Assembly (NCBI GenBank): GCA_023246555.1
Contig: JAHFIC010000007.1
Location: 1-21,402 of the forward strand
Length of the DNA stretch: 21,402 bases
From: Candidatus Magasanikiibacteriota bacterium
Lineage (GTDB): Bacteria > Patescibacteriota > Patescibacteriia > Magasanikbacterales > UBA922
Reading direction: 5' to 3'
Shown here piece by piece: positions 7,579 through 14,702 of this stretch. The notes beneath the pieces are model-generated. The model saw nothing but the letters and a program-made list of their open reading frames with translations. It did not search any database and was not told the origin of the DNA. The first letter of the stretch is position 1, and the number at the start of each line of letters is the position of its first letter. A program made the translations under genes and the position numbers.

Positions 7579-8002
7579 AAAACGCAACGAATAGATTAAG
7601 ATGGATCCTAGGCATCGATCAGCCGACAAAGCCTCCGTATCCCGCCACGCCGCACAATGACCGACCCTCACGCGGCGAATTACTCTGCCTGCGAGTAGCA
7701 GCGGCAGAAACTCCTCACAGTTTTGTTCCATGCGTTGCCGTATCGCCAGAAGAAATGAACCAACATGAAAAACATTTTCTGGTAGTCCTTCAATGTATCC
7801 CGCACCTACCTCTCCACGAACGCAACCCAGACTCCAAGGCCTTACTTCCACTCCCTGAGCGCCTGACCCACGACAAGATCGTTGCCGAGAAGCGGTCGCG
7901 CGTGTTGATGCCTTGGTCCGTTCGTCGCGTGCACGACGCCTCCAACTTGTACTTTGACGCGAGCTGCCCGTTGAGCGTCCGCGCCCCGGCAGGCGGCAAG
8001 AG
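7579..8002 (+). other. 424 bases with no recognisable gene
   Basis: Open frames exist on both strands: 7479-8006 on +, and parts of 7288-7851 and 7790-8536 on -. None shows a family motif, and long chance frames are expected in GC-rich DNA. The N-terminal catalytic domain of the serine recombinase that should precede position 8003 was looked for here in all + frames and not found. No ribosome binding site pattern or promoter stands out. Confidence 0.4.
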
Positions 8003-9217
8003 ATGAGTCAGGAAAAGACCATGGCTTCCGGGCAGGTAAGAAACGAATCCGCGATCAACCCGATCCGCGAAGGGCGGAATGAGGCAACCGACGGCTCGGA
8101 CTTCGGGTCGCCGCATCTTCCGGAACCGATCGCCGTTGTCTTGGAAAGCCTCGCCAACCGAATTCGCGAGCAGGTCCGCAGGACGAGTTTTCTCGAATAC
8201 CTTCCGTTCCTCGACGACGCATTCCAGGAACGTGCCGTAGCTGAAGTTCGCACGGCGCTCCCGCAGCCACTTGTCTCGGAGATGGTGACGTGGACCGAGT
8301 TCGAGCGGGTCCAGCACGATCTCGATCGCGGCGCCGGCGGTAGCATCCCAAAACCAAAGCAGTATGAGTACGGGTACCGGGGCCTCATCCGTTGCGGGCG
8401 GTGCCACGCAGTCGTGACCGCAGAAGAGAAGCGAAAGAGCAACGGCAGGCGGTATCTCTATTACCACTGCTGCCGGAAAAACCGCGTTTACGGATACTGC
8501 CCGGAGGCATCGATCGAGCGCGCCGAGCTCGAGCACGACTTCGCCACATTTCTTGGCACGCTGGCGCTTCCAGACAGCATTGCATCACTCCTTCTCGAAG
8601 TTGCGGGCAGGTTGGAGAAAACGACCGCGGACGAGAGCAAGAGCTGCGAGGAGCGGCTCTCCGAGAGTATCGCGCGTATCGAGGCGCGGCTCCGTCAGCT
8701 TCGGGCCTTGTGCGCGGATGGTGTCATCGGCGTCGGCGAACTCGCTGAAGATCGAGAGGCGTTGCTCGTTGAGAAACGCCGGCTTGAGGATGAACTGTCT
8801 CGCGCCCGCCGCCCACTGCAACTCATCGAACCGCTTCAGAGGAGCATTTCTTTCGTAGAACAAGCGGTTTTTGCTTTCGACAAAGGAAACGCGAAACAAC
8901 GCGAACGAATTACTCGAGCGGTCTCATCGAACATCCTGCTCAAAGACAAAAAACCGCTTATCGAAGCGAAAAAACTCTTTGCGATGTTTCGTGATTTGAA
9001 GGCGATTCCGAGAATGTGGGCGAGGAGAGAATCGAACTCTCATGCTCTTGCGAGCACCCCGCCATGGCGGGGTGCGTCCATAGTGCCGATGGTGGGAGTC
9101 GAACCCACATGCTCTTGCGAGCGCAGGATTTTGAGTCCTGTATGTCTGCCAGTTCCATCACATCGGCGCAGCTTTTGCCCTCACAGTATAACAATTTTCT
9201 TGTTTTCGTCAATGTGA
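8003..9217 (+). CDS. Large serine recombinase remnant: zinc ribbon and coiled coil only
   Basis: The frame is 404 codons. Residues about 85-105 (QPLVSEMVTWTEFERVQ) match the end of the recombinase domain. The zinc ribbon follows: GYRGLIRCGRC, then YLYYHCC and YGYCPE, with Cys131, Cys134, Cys156/157 and Cys166. A charged coiled coil spans about 200-270 and the tail about 285-335. Large serine recombinases integrate or excise phages and elements, with the ribbon and coiled coil aiding att-site binding and directionality. The N-terminal resolvase domain with the catalytic Ser and Arg residues is absent here and upstream, and residues 1-80 do not match the family, so the protein cannot catalyse strand exchange alone. 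Beyond residue 338 the frame translates the opposite strand of two tRNA sequences (MWARRESNS, VGVEPT); the native end is probably near 9010. GC-rich third positions differ from the neighbours. Confidence 0.65.
   Translation: MSQEKTMASGQVRNESAINPIREGRNEATDGSDFGSPHLPEPIAVVLESLANRIREQVRRTSFLEYLPFLDDAFQERAVAEVRTALPQPLVSEMVTWTEFERVQHDLDRGAGGSIPKPKQYEYGYRGLIRCGRCHAVVTAEEKRKSNGRRYLYYHCCRKNRVYGYCPEASIERAELEHDFATFLGTLALPDSIASLLLEVAGRLEKTTADESKSCEERLSESIARIEARLRQLRALCADGVIGVGELAEDREALLVEKRRLEDELSRARRPLQLIEPLQRSISFVEQAVFAFDKGNAKQRERITRAVSSNILLKDKKPLIEAKKLFAMFRDLKAIPRMWARRESNSHALASTPPWRGASIVPMVGVEPTCSCERRILSPVCLPVPSHRRSFCPHSITIFLFSSM
9017..9055 (-). tRNA. 3' fragment of a second tRNA-Leu (5' half missing)
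   Basis: The minus strand holds a class II variable arm (GCTC-GCAA-GAGC, 9055-9044), a perfect T stem (GAGAG/CTCTC) around the loop TTCGATT (9041-9025), an acceptor 3' strand CTCGCCC (9024-9018) and discriminator A (9017). The matching 5' acceptor GGGCGAG, D arm and anticodon arm are missing; a palindrome lies where they should be. The acceptor differs from the intact neighbour, so this is not a simple duplicate. It is probably a tRNA relic or an element attachment-site remnant, not a working tRNA. Confidence 0.65.
9054..9075. repeat. Perfect 22-bp GC-rich palindrome
   Basis: GCACCCCGCCA (9054-9064) is followed directly by its exact reverse complement (9065-9075). It lies between the 3' end of the intact tRNA-Leu (9084) and the tRNA-Leu fragment, where the 5' half of the second tRNA would be. 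It could stop leftward transcription of the tRNA, though no T-tract follows, or mark the breakpoint of a rearrangement. Confidence 0.8.
9084..9167 (-). tRNA. tRNA-Leu (anticodon CAA)
   Basis: This 84-nt class II tRNA has acceptor GCCGATG (9167-9161) pairing with CATCGGC (9091-9085) and discriminator A at 9084. The anticodon stem is CAGGA/TCCTG around the loop CTCAAAA, giving anticodon CAA at 9133-9131. The long variable arm is GCTC-GCAA-GAGC and the T arm is GTGGG-TTCGACT-CCCAC. It reads UUG leucine codons. CCA is not encoded (CTA follows the discriminator), so a CCA-adding enzyme is needed. Confidence 0.96.
9185..9212 (-). promoter_or_regulatory. Promoter of tRNA-Leu
   Basis: On the minus strand, TTGACG (9212-9207) and TATACT (9190-9185) are separated by 16 bases, with TG one base before the -10 (extended -10). 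Transcription would begin near 9178, about 11 bases before the mature 5' end of the tRNA. Confidence 0.75.
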
Positions 9218-9223
9218 TATACT
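9195..9223 (+). promoter_or_regulatory. Probable parA promoter, extended -10
   Basis: TGATATACT gives a -10 TATACT at 9218-9223 with an extended TG. The -35 region 9195-9200 (TTTTCT, 17-base spacing) is poor. Transcription would start near 9230, leaving about a 13-base leader before ATG 9243. It overlaps the -35 of the divergent tRNA-Leu promoter, so the two probably compete for RNA polymerase. Confidence 0.55.
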
Positions 9224-9242
9224 CAATCAGAGTTTGGACGCT

Positions 9243-10016
9243 ATGACGAAAATTATCACCATTGTCAACCAAAAAGGCGGGGTGGGGAAGACAACGACTG
9301 CCATAAACCTTGCCGCCTATTTGGCGGAGTTGGGAAAGTTTGTGCTTTTGGCTGACATGGATCCGCAGGGGAACGCCACCAGCGGTCTCGGCATCAATCG
9401 TCAAGGCATTTCCGGGAGCATCTATGAAGCGCTTTCCGGACAGCGAAGATTCCACGATATTGTCCAGAATACTGCGCATACCGGGCTTCGCGTGGCACCG
9501 GCCACCGCAGACTTGGCTGGAGCAAATATCGAACTTGTTGACGTGGAGCGGCGAGAGCATAAACTCGCTGATCTTCTTGAAGAAGTGAAACACGCTTATG
9601 ATTATGTTGTCATTGACTGTCCGCCATCCCTGGGGCTTCTTACTGTGAACAGTCTTGTCGCGGCCGATGAACTCCTTATTCCGGTTCAGGCGGAGTATTA
9701 TGCGCTTGAAGGCTTGGGGCAGCTGCTTCACACCATTCAGCTTATTCAAACACATATAAAACAAGACCTCCGGATTCTTGGCGCTGTTATTACAATGTTT
9801 GATAAACGAACGCGGCTTTCAGAAGATGTTATGCATGAATTATATAAATATTTCCCTGATCGTATTTTTCGCAGTGTTATTCCACGGACGGTGCGTTTGG
9901 CTGAAGCGCCAAGTTTTGGAAAATCGATTCTGCACTATGAACCGGGCGGCAAAGGAGCGAAGGCATACGAACGCCTGGCAGAGGAAATACTTGAGAGACA
10001 CGGGTTAGCGTTTTAG
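9243..10016 (+). CDS. parA: Chromosome partitioning ATPase ParA (Soj)
   Basis: ParA is a Walker-type ATPase that forms a nucleoid-bound gradient and moves ParB-parS complexes apart. From ATG 9243 it has 257 residues. The deviant Walker A is in IVNQKGGVGKTTTAINLA (about residues 6-23) with both signature lysines. Walker A' is LLADMDPQGNATSGLG (about 37-52) and Walker B is YDYVVIDCPPSLGLLTVNSL (about 118-137). The absence of an N-terminal helix-turn-helix makes it a short, chromosomal Soj type. A TTG three codons upstream (9234) is an alternative start. parB follows after 62 bases. Confidence 0.96.
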   Translation: MTKIITIVNQKGGVGKTTTAINLAAYLAELGKFVLLADMDPQGNATSGLGINRQGISGSIYEALSGQRRFHDIVQNTAHTGLRVAPATADLAGANIELVDVERREHKLADLLEEVKHAYDYVVIDCPPSLGLLTVNSLVAADELLIPVQAEYYALEGLGQLLHTIQLIQTHIKQDLRILGAVITMFDKRTRLSEDVMHELYKYFPDRIFRSVIPRTVRLAEAPSFGKSILHYEPGGKGAKAYERLAEEILERHGLAF

Positions 10017-10020
10017 CTCT

Positions 10021-10073
10021 TTAGCTTTTTAGGGTTGAGTCCTAACAAGCTAACAAGCTAACAAGCTAACAAG
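10021..10073 (+). repeat. Four tandem CTAACAAG units with an upstream inverted partner
   Basis: CTAACAAG occurs four times without interruption (10042-10073), ending 5 bases before the parB start. The first units can pair with upstream sequence: TTAGCTT (10021-10027) with AAGCTAA (10047-10053), and TTAGG with CCTAA inside. Related TTAGC words also occur in the last codons of parA. The unit number could vary by slippage and change the leader fold. No Shine-Dalgarno sequence is present before parB. Confidence 0.85.
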
Positions 10074-10078
10074 CTCGT

Positions 10079-10933
10079 ATGCCTCTCGGTAAAGGACTCG
10101 GTTCTCTCATCCCACAACAAAAGTCTCGAGGTTTTCTTCATAAAGAAACTGCCTTGTCATCCACAAACGACAAGGTTTGGCATATTCCCGTCACAGAAAT
10201 TTTTCCCAATGCTGAACAGCCGCGAAAGGAATTTTCTCACGCGGAATTGGAAGAGCTTGTCTCGAGCATCAAAGAGCATGGCATCCTTCAGCCGATTCTC
10301 GTTACCGAACGAGAAGATGGCGGGTATGAGCTCATTGCTGGAGAACGACGTCTTCGCGCATCGACCATTGCTGGTCTGCCAACGATTCCAGCGCTCGTCA
10401 AAGCCGCAAGCCGCCAAGAAAAATTGGAATTGGCACTCATTGAAAATATCCAGCGCCAAAATTTGAACCCAATTGAAGAAGCATTTGCCTATGAACGATT
10501 GATGCAAGAGTTCGGGCTTACTCAAGAAGAAGTGGCAAAACGCGTTGGAAAAAGCCGGCCGGCGATAGCGAATGCCGTGCGTTTGCTTGATTTGCCTCAG
10601 CCAATCCAACAGTCGCTTATCGGCGGGAAATTATCCGTTGGCAAGGCGAAAGCGCTTTTGAGTTTGAAAACGCACGAAGACCAATTGCGGGTATTTGAAG
10701 AAATGGTTGGCGAACGCGCAAGCGTGCGCGATGTTGAGAGGAAAATTGCCGCCAGCGGTATTTCGAGAAAGGGATCAGTTCGTCGTGATCCGAATGTGGA
10801 AGCGCAAGAACGGTTGATTCAGGATCGGTTGGGAGCGCCAGTCAAGATCACGCAGCGGGGCGAAAAAGGCACGATTGTTATTTCGTACTATTCGGAGGAA
10901 GAGTTTACGCGGCTCATGGGTGAATTGACGTGA
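10079..10933 (+). CDS. parB: Chromosome partitioning protein ParB (Spo0J)
   Basis: ParB is a CTP-dependent clamp that loads at parS and spreads, the partner of ParA. The protein has 284 residues. The N-terminal GKGLGSLIP (4-12) is the typical ParA-contacting tail. The CTP-binding ParB/Srx fold includes the C-motif GERRLRAS (88-95) and ENIQRQNLNPIEEA (122-135, carrying ENxxR). The helix-turn-helix is at about 147-168 (LTQEEVAKRVGKSRPAIANA), and the C-terminal dimerisation region is at about 240-284. It is co-directional with parA. Its stop ends at 10933 and the convergent RelA/SpoT gene stop begins at 10935, leaving 1 base. Confidence 0.96.
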   Translation: MPLGKGLGSLIPQQKSRGFLHKETALSSTNDKVWHIPVTEIFPNAEQPRKEFSHAELEELVSSIKEHGILQPILVTEREDGGYELIAGERRLRASTIAGLPTIPALVKAASRQEKLELALIENIQRQNLNPIEEAFAYERLMQEFGLTQEEVAKRVGKSRPAIANAVRLLDLPQPIQQSLIGGKLSVGKAKALLSLKTHEDQLRVFEEMVGERASVRDVERKIAASGISRKGSVRRDPNVEAQERLIQDRLGAPVKITQRGEKGTIVISYYSEEEFTRLMGELT

Positions 10934-10934
10934 T

Positions 10935-12419
10935 TCACTTAGCTTCTTTCTTTCGGTGCAACACCGATTGAATCCATCTCGGCAGGTTAGATTTTTGTGA
11001 TGAGCGGATATGGTATTTTGCGGTTTGCGTTTTCACAAAATTTAGCCAGTCCTCGTTTGGTCCTTTGCGATTTTTATCAACGATAATTTCAACGATGTCG
11101 CCATTCTTTAGGGGAGTTTCAAGGCTCACCAGCTTGTCATTCACGCGCGCGCCGGTGCATTTGTCGCCGATGTCAGAATGAATGTGGTAGGCAAAATCAA
11201 CTGGCGTTGCATCTTCAGGCAAGTCAATCACGTCGCCTTTTGGCGTAAAAACAAAAATACGCGTTTGCAAAAAATCTACTTTCAATTCTTCAAGGTCTGA
11301 GAGTTTTGTCAGCATTTCTTTTTGGATTTCGGCGAGCTCTTTGACCCAACGGACTTCGCGCATCGGCAATCGGCTCCCTCGTTCATCGTAGTGCCAATGC
11401 GCCGCCACACCGTATTCGGCCTCCTCGTGCATCTCAGGTGTGCGAATTTGGAATTCAATGACCTCTCCTTGGTCGTCGAAGATCGTTGTATGGAGCGATT
11501 GATAATGATTCGGTTTCGGTTGAGAAATATAATCTTTGATCCGTCCGCGCATGGGCTTCCAGAGCTTGTGCAGGATTCCGAGGGAAGCATAACAATCCGC
11601 GATCGTTGGCACGAGAATACGGATCGCGAACAGATCATAAATTTTTGCGACGTCATTGTCTTTGCGGATCAATTTTTGAAAAAAACTATACAATCGCTTG
11701 TTTCGTCCAAGGATAGAAATAACCGAAATTCCTGATGCAAGAAGCTCCCGTTCTGCCCCTCTTTCCATATGTCGCAAATATGGTTCTTTTCCAAAAAGTT
11801 TTTCTTCCATGATTTTTTTTGCTCGCTGGTATTCTTTGGGATACACATACTGGAATGCCAAATCTTCCAATTGGCCTTTCATTTCTGCCATGCCGAGGCG
11901 GCCGGCAATGGGCGCATAGATTTCCAAGCTTTCGAGTGCGATGCGATATTGTTTTTGCGGTGGCAGGGAGTGGAGTGTTTGAAGATTGTGAATACGGTCG
12001 GCAAATTTGATGAGCATAACGCGCACGTCTTCGGCCATGGCGACAAACATTTTCCGTAAGTTTTCAATATATCGTTCGACACCGCGGTATTTCAGCTTCC
12101 CGAGTTTTGTAATGCCGCGGACAAGATTGGCAATTTCCGAACCAAAGTTTTTTTCAATGTCGTCGATAGTGACGAGGGTGTCTTCCGGAACATCGTGAAG
12201 CAGAGTTGCCGTGACAATCGTCGGATCAATCCGCATGTCCGCGAGTATTTGCGCCGCGGCGAGCGGATGGATGATATACGGTTCGCCGGATTTCCGTGTT
12301 TGGCCGCGGTGCGCATTGGCGGCAAAATCATACGCTAATTTGAGCATGTCAAGATCTGCGTGCGGTGCGTAGAGTGTGACGGTCTTTATGAGGTGCTCGA
12401 TTGTTTTTGGTGCGGTCAT
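10935..12419 (-). CDS. RelA/SpoT family (p)ppGpp synthetase/hydrolase, short form
   Basis: This protein controls the alarmone (p)ppGpp. The hydrolase HD domain keeps its key residues: HP at 51-52, HDVPEDT at 75-81 and DRIHN at 141-145. The synthetase domain has GRIKDYISQPKPNHYQSLHT (about 292-311) and FQIRTPEMHEEAEYGVAAHW. A TGS domain follows at about 387-448 (FVFTPKGDVIDLP). It stops at 494 residues, whereas full-length RelA/SpoT has about 700-740; the helical, zinc-finger/RIS and ACT regions that read the ribosome are missing. Both catalytic centres appear intact, so a bifunctional Rel controlled without the ribosome-sensing tail is inferred. ATG 12419 has no clear Shine-Dalgarno sequence. 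It is the last gene of the leftward block. Confidence 0.95.
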   Translation of the reverse strand: MTAPKTIEHLIKTVTLYAPHADLDMLKLAYDFAANAHRGQTRKSGEPYIIHPLAAAQILADMRIDPTIVTATLLHDVPEDTLVTIDDIEKNFGSEIANLVRGITKLGKLKYRGVERYIENLRKMFVAMAEDVRVMLIKFADRIHNLQTLHSLPPQKQYRIALESLEIYAPIAGRLGMAEMKGQLEDLAFQYVYPKEYQRAKKIMEEKLFGKEPYLRHMERGAERELLASGISVISILGRNKRLYSFFQKLIRKDNDVAKIYDLFAIRILVPTIADCYASLGILHKLWKPMRGRIKDYISQPKPNHYQSLHTTIFDDQGEVIEFQIRTPEMHEEAEYGVAAHWHYDERGSRLPMREVRWVKELAEIQKEMLTKLSDLEELKVDFLQTRIFVFTPKGDVIDLPEDATPVDFAYHIHSDIGDKCTGARVNDKLVSLETPLKNGDIVEIIVDKNRKGPNEDWLNFVKTQTAKYHIRSSQKSNLPRWIQSVLHRKKEAK

Positions 12420-12490
12420 AGAGGTCTGTGGTATTTAATCGCACCTCTGGTGTTTTGGCAAGACAAGTTAGCGTCGAATCTCGCATTCAG

Positions 12491-14680
12491 TCACGCCCCT
12501 TTGCTAAAATCGCATTCCTTCTTTGAGCATTTGATGGTGTTTTTCGCGCCGAAGACGAGCGGGGATTGACAAGTGGGGCAGAGTTCGCCGGTGGGTTTGC
12601 TCCAGAGCGCGTTTTCACACTCTGGGTAGCGGTTGCAGCTATAGAAATTGCGGCCGCGCTTGGAGCGTCTCTCCACAAATTCTCCGAGTCCGCATTTATT
12701 GCATTTGACGCCAGTTTTCTTTTCGATTTTTTTAATAGTTTTGCAATCGGGATATCCAGAACAGCCGAGGAAGGCGCCGAAGCGGCCGCGTTTCACGACC
12801 ATTGGTTTCCCGCATTTTTCACAAGGTTCTGAAGCTACCAAAGCTTCTGTTGCTTCCAAAGCTTCCTTGCCGACGGGTCTGGTGGTTTTGCACTCCGGAT
12901 ATTTCGAGCATGCCATAAATTTGCCAAAGCGTCCCATTTTAATAACCATGGGACTGGCGCATTTCGGACAAACCTCATCAGTCTTTTCTTCCGTGAGCGC
13001 TTTTTTTGAAAGCTCATCGGTTTTTTTTTCAATGAGTTCATGAAACGGACTGTAGAAGGTTGCGATGATAGGCTGCCAATCAGTTTTCCCTTCTGCGATT
13101 TCATCGAGATTTTCTTCCATTTTTGCCGTGAATTGATAATCGACAATGGAGGAGAAATGTTCAACCAGCATGTCATTCACGACCGTGCCAATATCCGTGG
13201 GCTTCAAGCGCTTGTGATCGTCGCGTTCCACATAGCCGCGGTCTTCAATGGTTGCAATGGTGGGAGCGTAGGTTGATGGCCGGCCAATGCCGTATTCTTC
13301 CATGGTTTTCACCAATGTTGCGTCGGAGTAGCGTGCGGGCGGTTCGGTTTGGTGTTTGATAGCTTCGATTTTTGTGCACGAGAGTACTTCGCCTACGGCG
13401 AGCGCTGGCACAGTTTCTTCTTTGAACATGTCTGGATAGAGTCTTGACCACCCGTCAAAGCGGATCGCGACACCATTGGCGCGGAAAACGTACTGTTTGG
13501 CGGCAATATCCACAATCGTTTTTTCTAATAACACCTCTGCCATTTGTGTCGCAACCGCCCGTCTCCAAATGAGTGTATAGAGTTTGAGTTGTTGCGCATC
13601 GAGTTCATTCGCAAGAGTGTCTGGTGTTTGGCTTGGATCAGTGGGGCGAATCGCTTCATGCGCTTCTTGCGCACTTTTGGATTTAGTTGCAAATCGACGC
13701 GCTTCGGGAGCTGTGTAATTTTTTCCAAATGCGTGTTCAATATGCGCACGCGCCTCGTGCAAAAATGTTTCAGAAAGATTTACCGAATCTGTACGCATGT
13801 ATGTGATATGTCCGGTTTCATACAATTGTTGCGCAAGTCGCATGGTTTGTTTCGAGGAGTATCCCAGTTTATGATTGGCGCCCTGTTGCAGCGTGGATGT
13901 TGTAAAGGGGGGCGGGGGAGCTCGGCGCGCATCTTTTTGTTCAATGGATTGAACGGCGTATGAGGCATGGCGTATATCTTCCACAATGGCATCCGCGTCG
14001 TTTGGAGATGTAATGCCCATGATGTCAACTTTTTTTCCATTCATCATGGTGAGCATCGCGTGAAGCGGAACTGCAGATTTTTGAGAGAGAAAATCGCCTT
14101 CGATGCTCCAATACAGCGTCGTAATGAACGATTGAATTTCTCGTTCACGTTCCACGATCAAGCGTACTGCCACCGATTGCACGCGTCCGGCCGATAATCC
14201 CCGCGCGATTTTTTTCCACAGAAGCGGAGATAGTTCATAGCCCACAAGCCGATCAAGCACGCGGCGTGCTTGTTGGGCGTCAACCAGCTTCAGGTCAATG
14301 GCTCGCGGGTGCTCAAGGGCGCCCTCAACGGCCTTTTTTGTAATTTCATGAAATACGATGCGTTTGGCGTCGCTTGGCTCAATCTCCAACACGTGCGCCA
14401 AGTGCCAAGAGATAGCCTCTCCCTCGCGGTCTTCATCAGTCGCAAAGATAATGGCGGTGCTTTTTTTTGCTTTATCTTTGAGGAGTTTTACTTGTTTTGT
14501 TTTGTCTTTGGGGATGACGTAGGAAGGGAGAAATGTACCGTGCTCAATATCCACACCCATCTTGCTTTTAGGCAAGTCTCGAATATGACCAAAAGATGAC
14601 TCTACTGTGTACTTGGAGCCGAGAAATTTTGAAATGGTTTTTGCCTTGGTGGGAGATTCGACGATGACGAGTGTTTTCAT
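12491..14680 (-). CDS. topA: DNA topoisomerase I (type IA)
   Basis: TopA relaxes negative supercoils by single-strand passage. It has 729 residues. The TOPRIM domain has IVESPTKAKTI (6-16, catalytic Glu8) and ATDEDREGEAISWHL (80-94, acidic metal-binding triad). The nucleophile is Tyr294 in GHITYMRTDSVNLS. VQSVAVRLI (167-175) and GIGRPSTYAPTIATI are also family hallmarks. The C-terminus has four Cys4 zinc-ribbon units, each beginning CxxC: CPKCASPM, CEKCGKPM, CNKCGLGE and CPTCQSPL. The first three end in the typical YPxC signature and the fourth ends CSKKECDF. It begins 22 bases after the folC stop. Confidence 0.97.
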   Translation of the reverse strand: MKTLVIVESPTKAKTISKFLGSKYTVESSFGHIRDLPKSKMGVDIEHGTFLPSYVIPKDKTKQVKLLKDKAKKSTAIIFATDEDREGEAISWHLAHVLEIEPSDAKRIVFHEITKKAVEGALEHPRAIDLKLVDAQQARRVLDRLVGYELSPLLWKKIARGLSAGRVQSVAVRLIVEREREIQSFITTLYWSIEGDFLSQKSAVPLHAMLTMMNGKKVDIMGITSPNDADAIVEDIRHASYAVQSIEQKDARRAPPPPFTTSTLQQGANHKLGYSSKQTMRLAQQLYETGHITYMRTDSVNLSETFLHEARAHIEHAFGKNYTAPEARRFATKSKSAQEAHEAIRPTDPSQTPDTLANELDAQQLKLYTLIWRRAVATQMAEVLLEKTIVDIAAKQYVFRANGVAIRFDGWSRLYPDMFKEETVPALAVGEVLSCTKIEAIKHQTEPPARYSDATLVKTMEEYGIGRPSTYAPTIATIEDRGYVERDDHKRLKPTDIGTVVNDMLVEHFSSIVDYQFTAKMEENLDEIAEGKTDWQPIIATFYSPFHELIEKKTDELSKKALTEEKTDEVCPKCASPMVIKMGRFGKFMACSKYPECKTTRPVGKEALEATEALVASEPCEKCGKPMVVKRGRFGAFLGCSGYPDCKTIKKIEKKTGVKCNKCGLGEFVERRSKRGRNFYSCNRYPECENALWSKPTGELCPTCQSPLVFGAKNTIKCSKKECDFSKGA

Positions 14681-14702
14681 AACGAAGCCGCACTCTAGCG
14701 CA

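Noticed and set aside
7288..7851. 187-codon minus frame across the small-gene operon
   Set aside because: There is no recognisable motif, and the + strand has a promoter and two good ribosome binding sites instead.
9054..9075. Rho-independent terminator
   Set aside because: The palindrome is strong, but no run of T follows it on either strand.
9016..9246. 76-codon + frame reading MGEERIELSCSCEHPAM
   Set aside because: It translates the antisense of the tRNA-Leu fragment and tRNA-Leu, a well-known annotation artefact.
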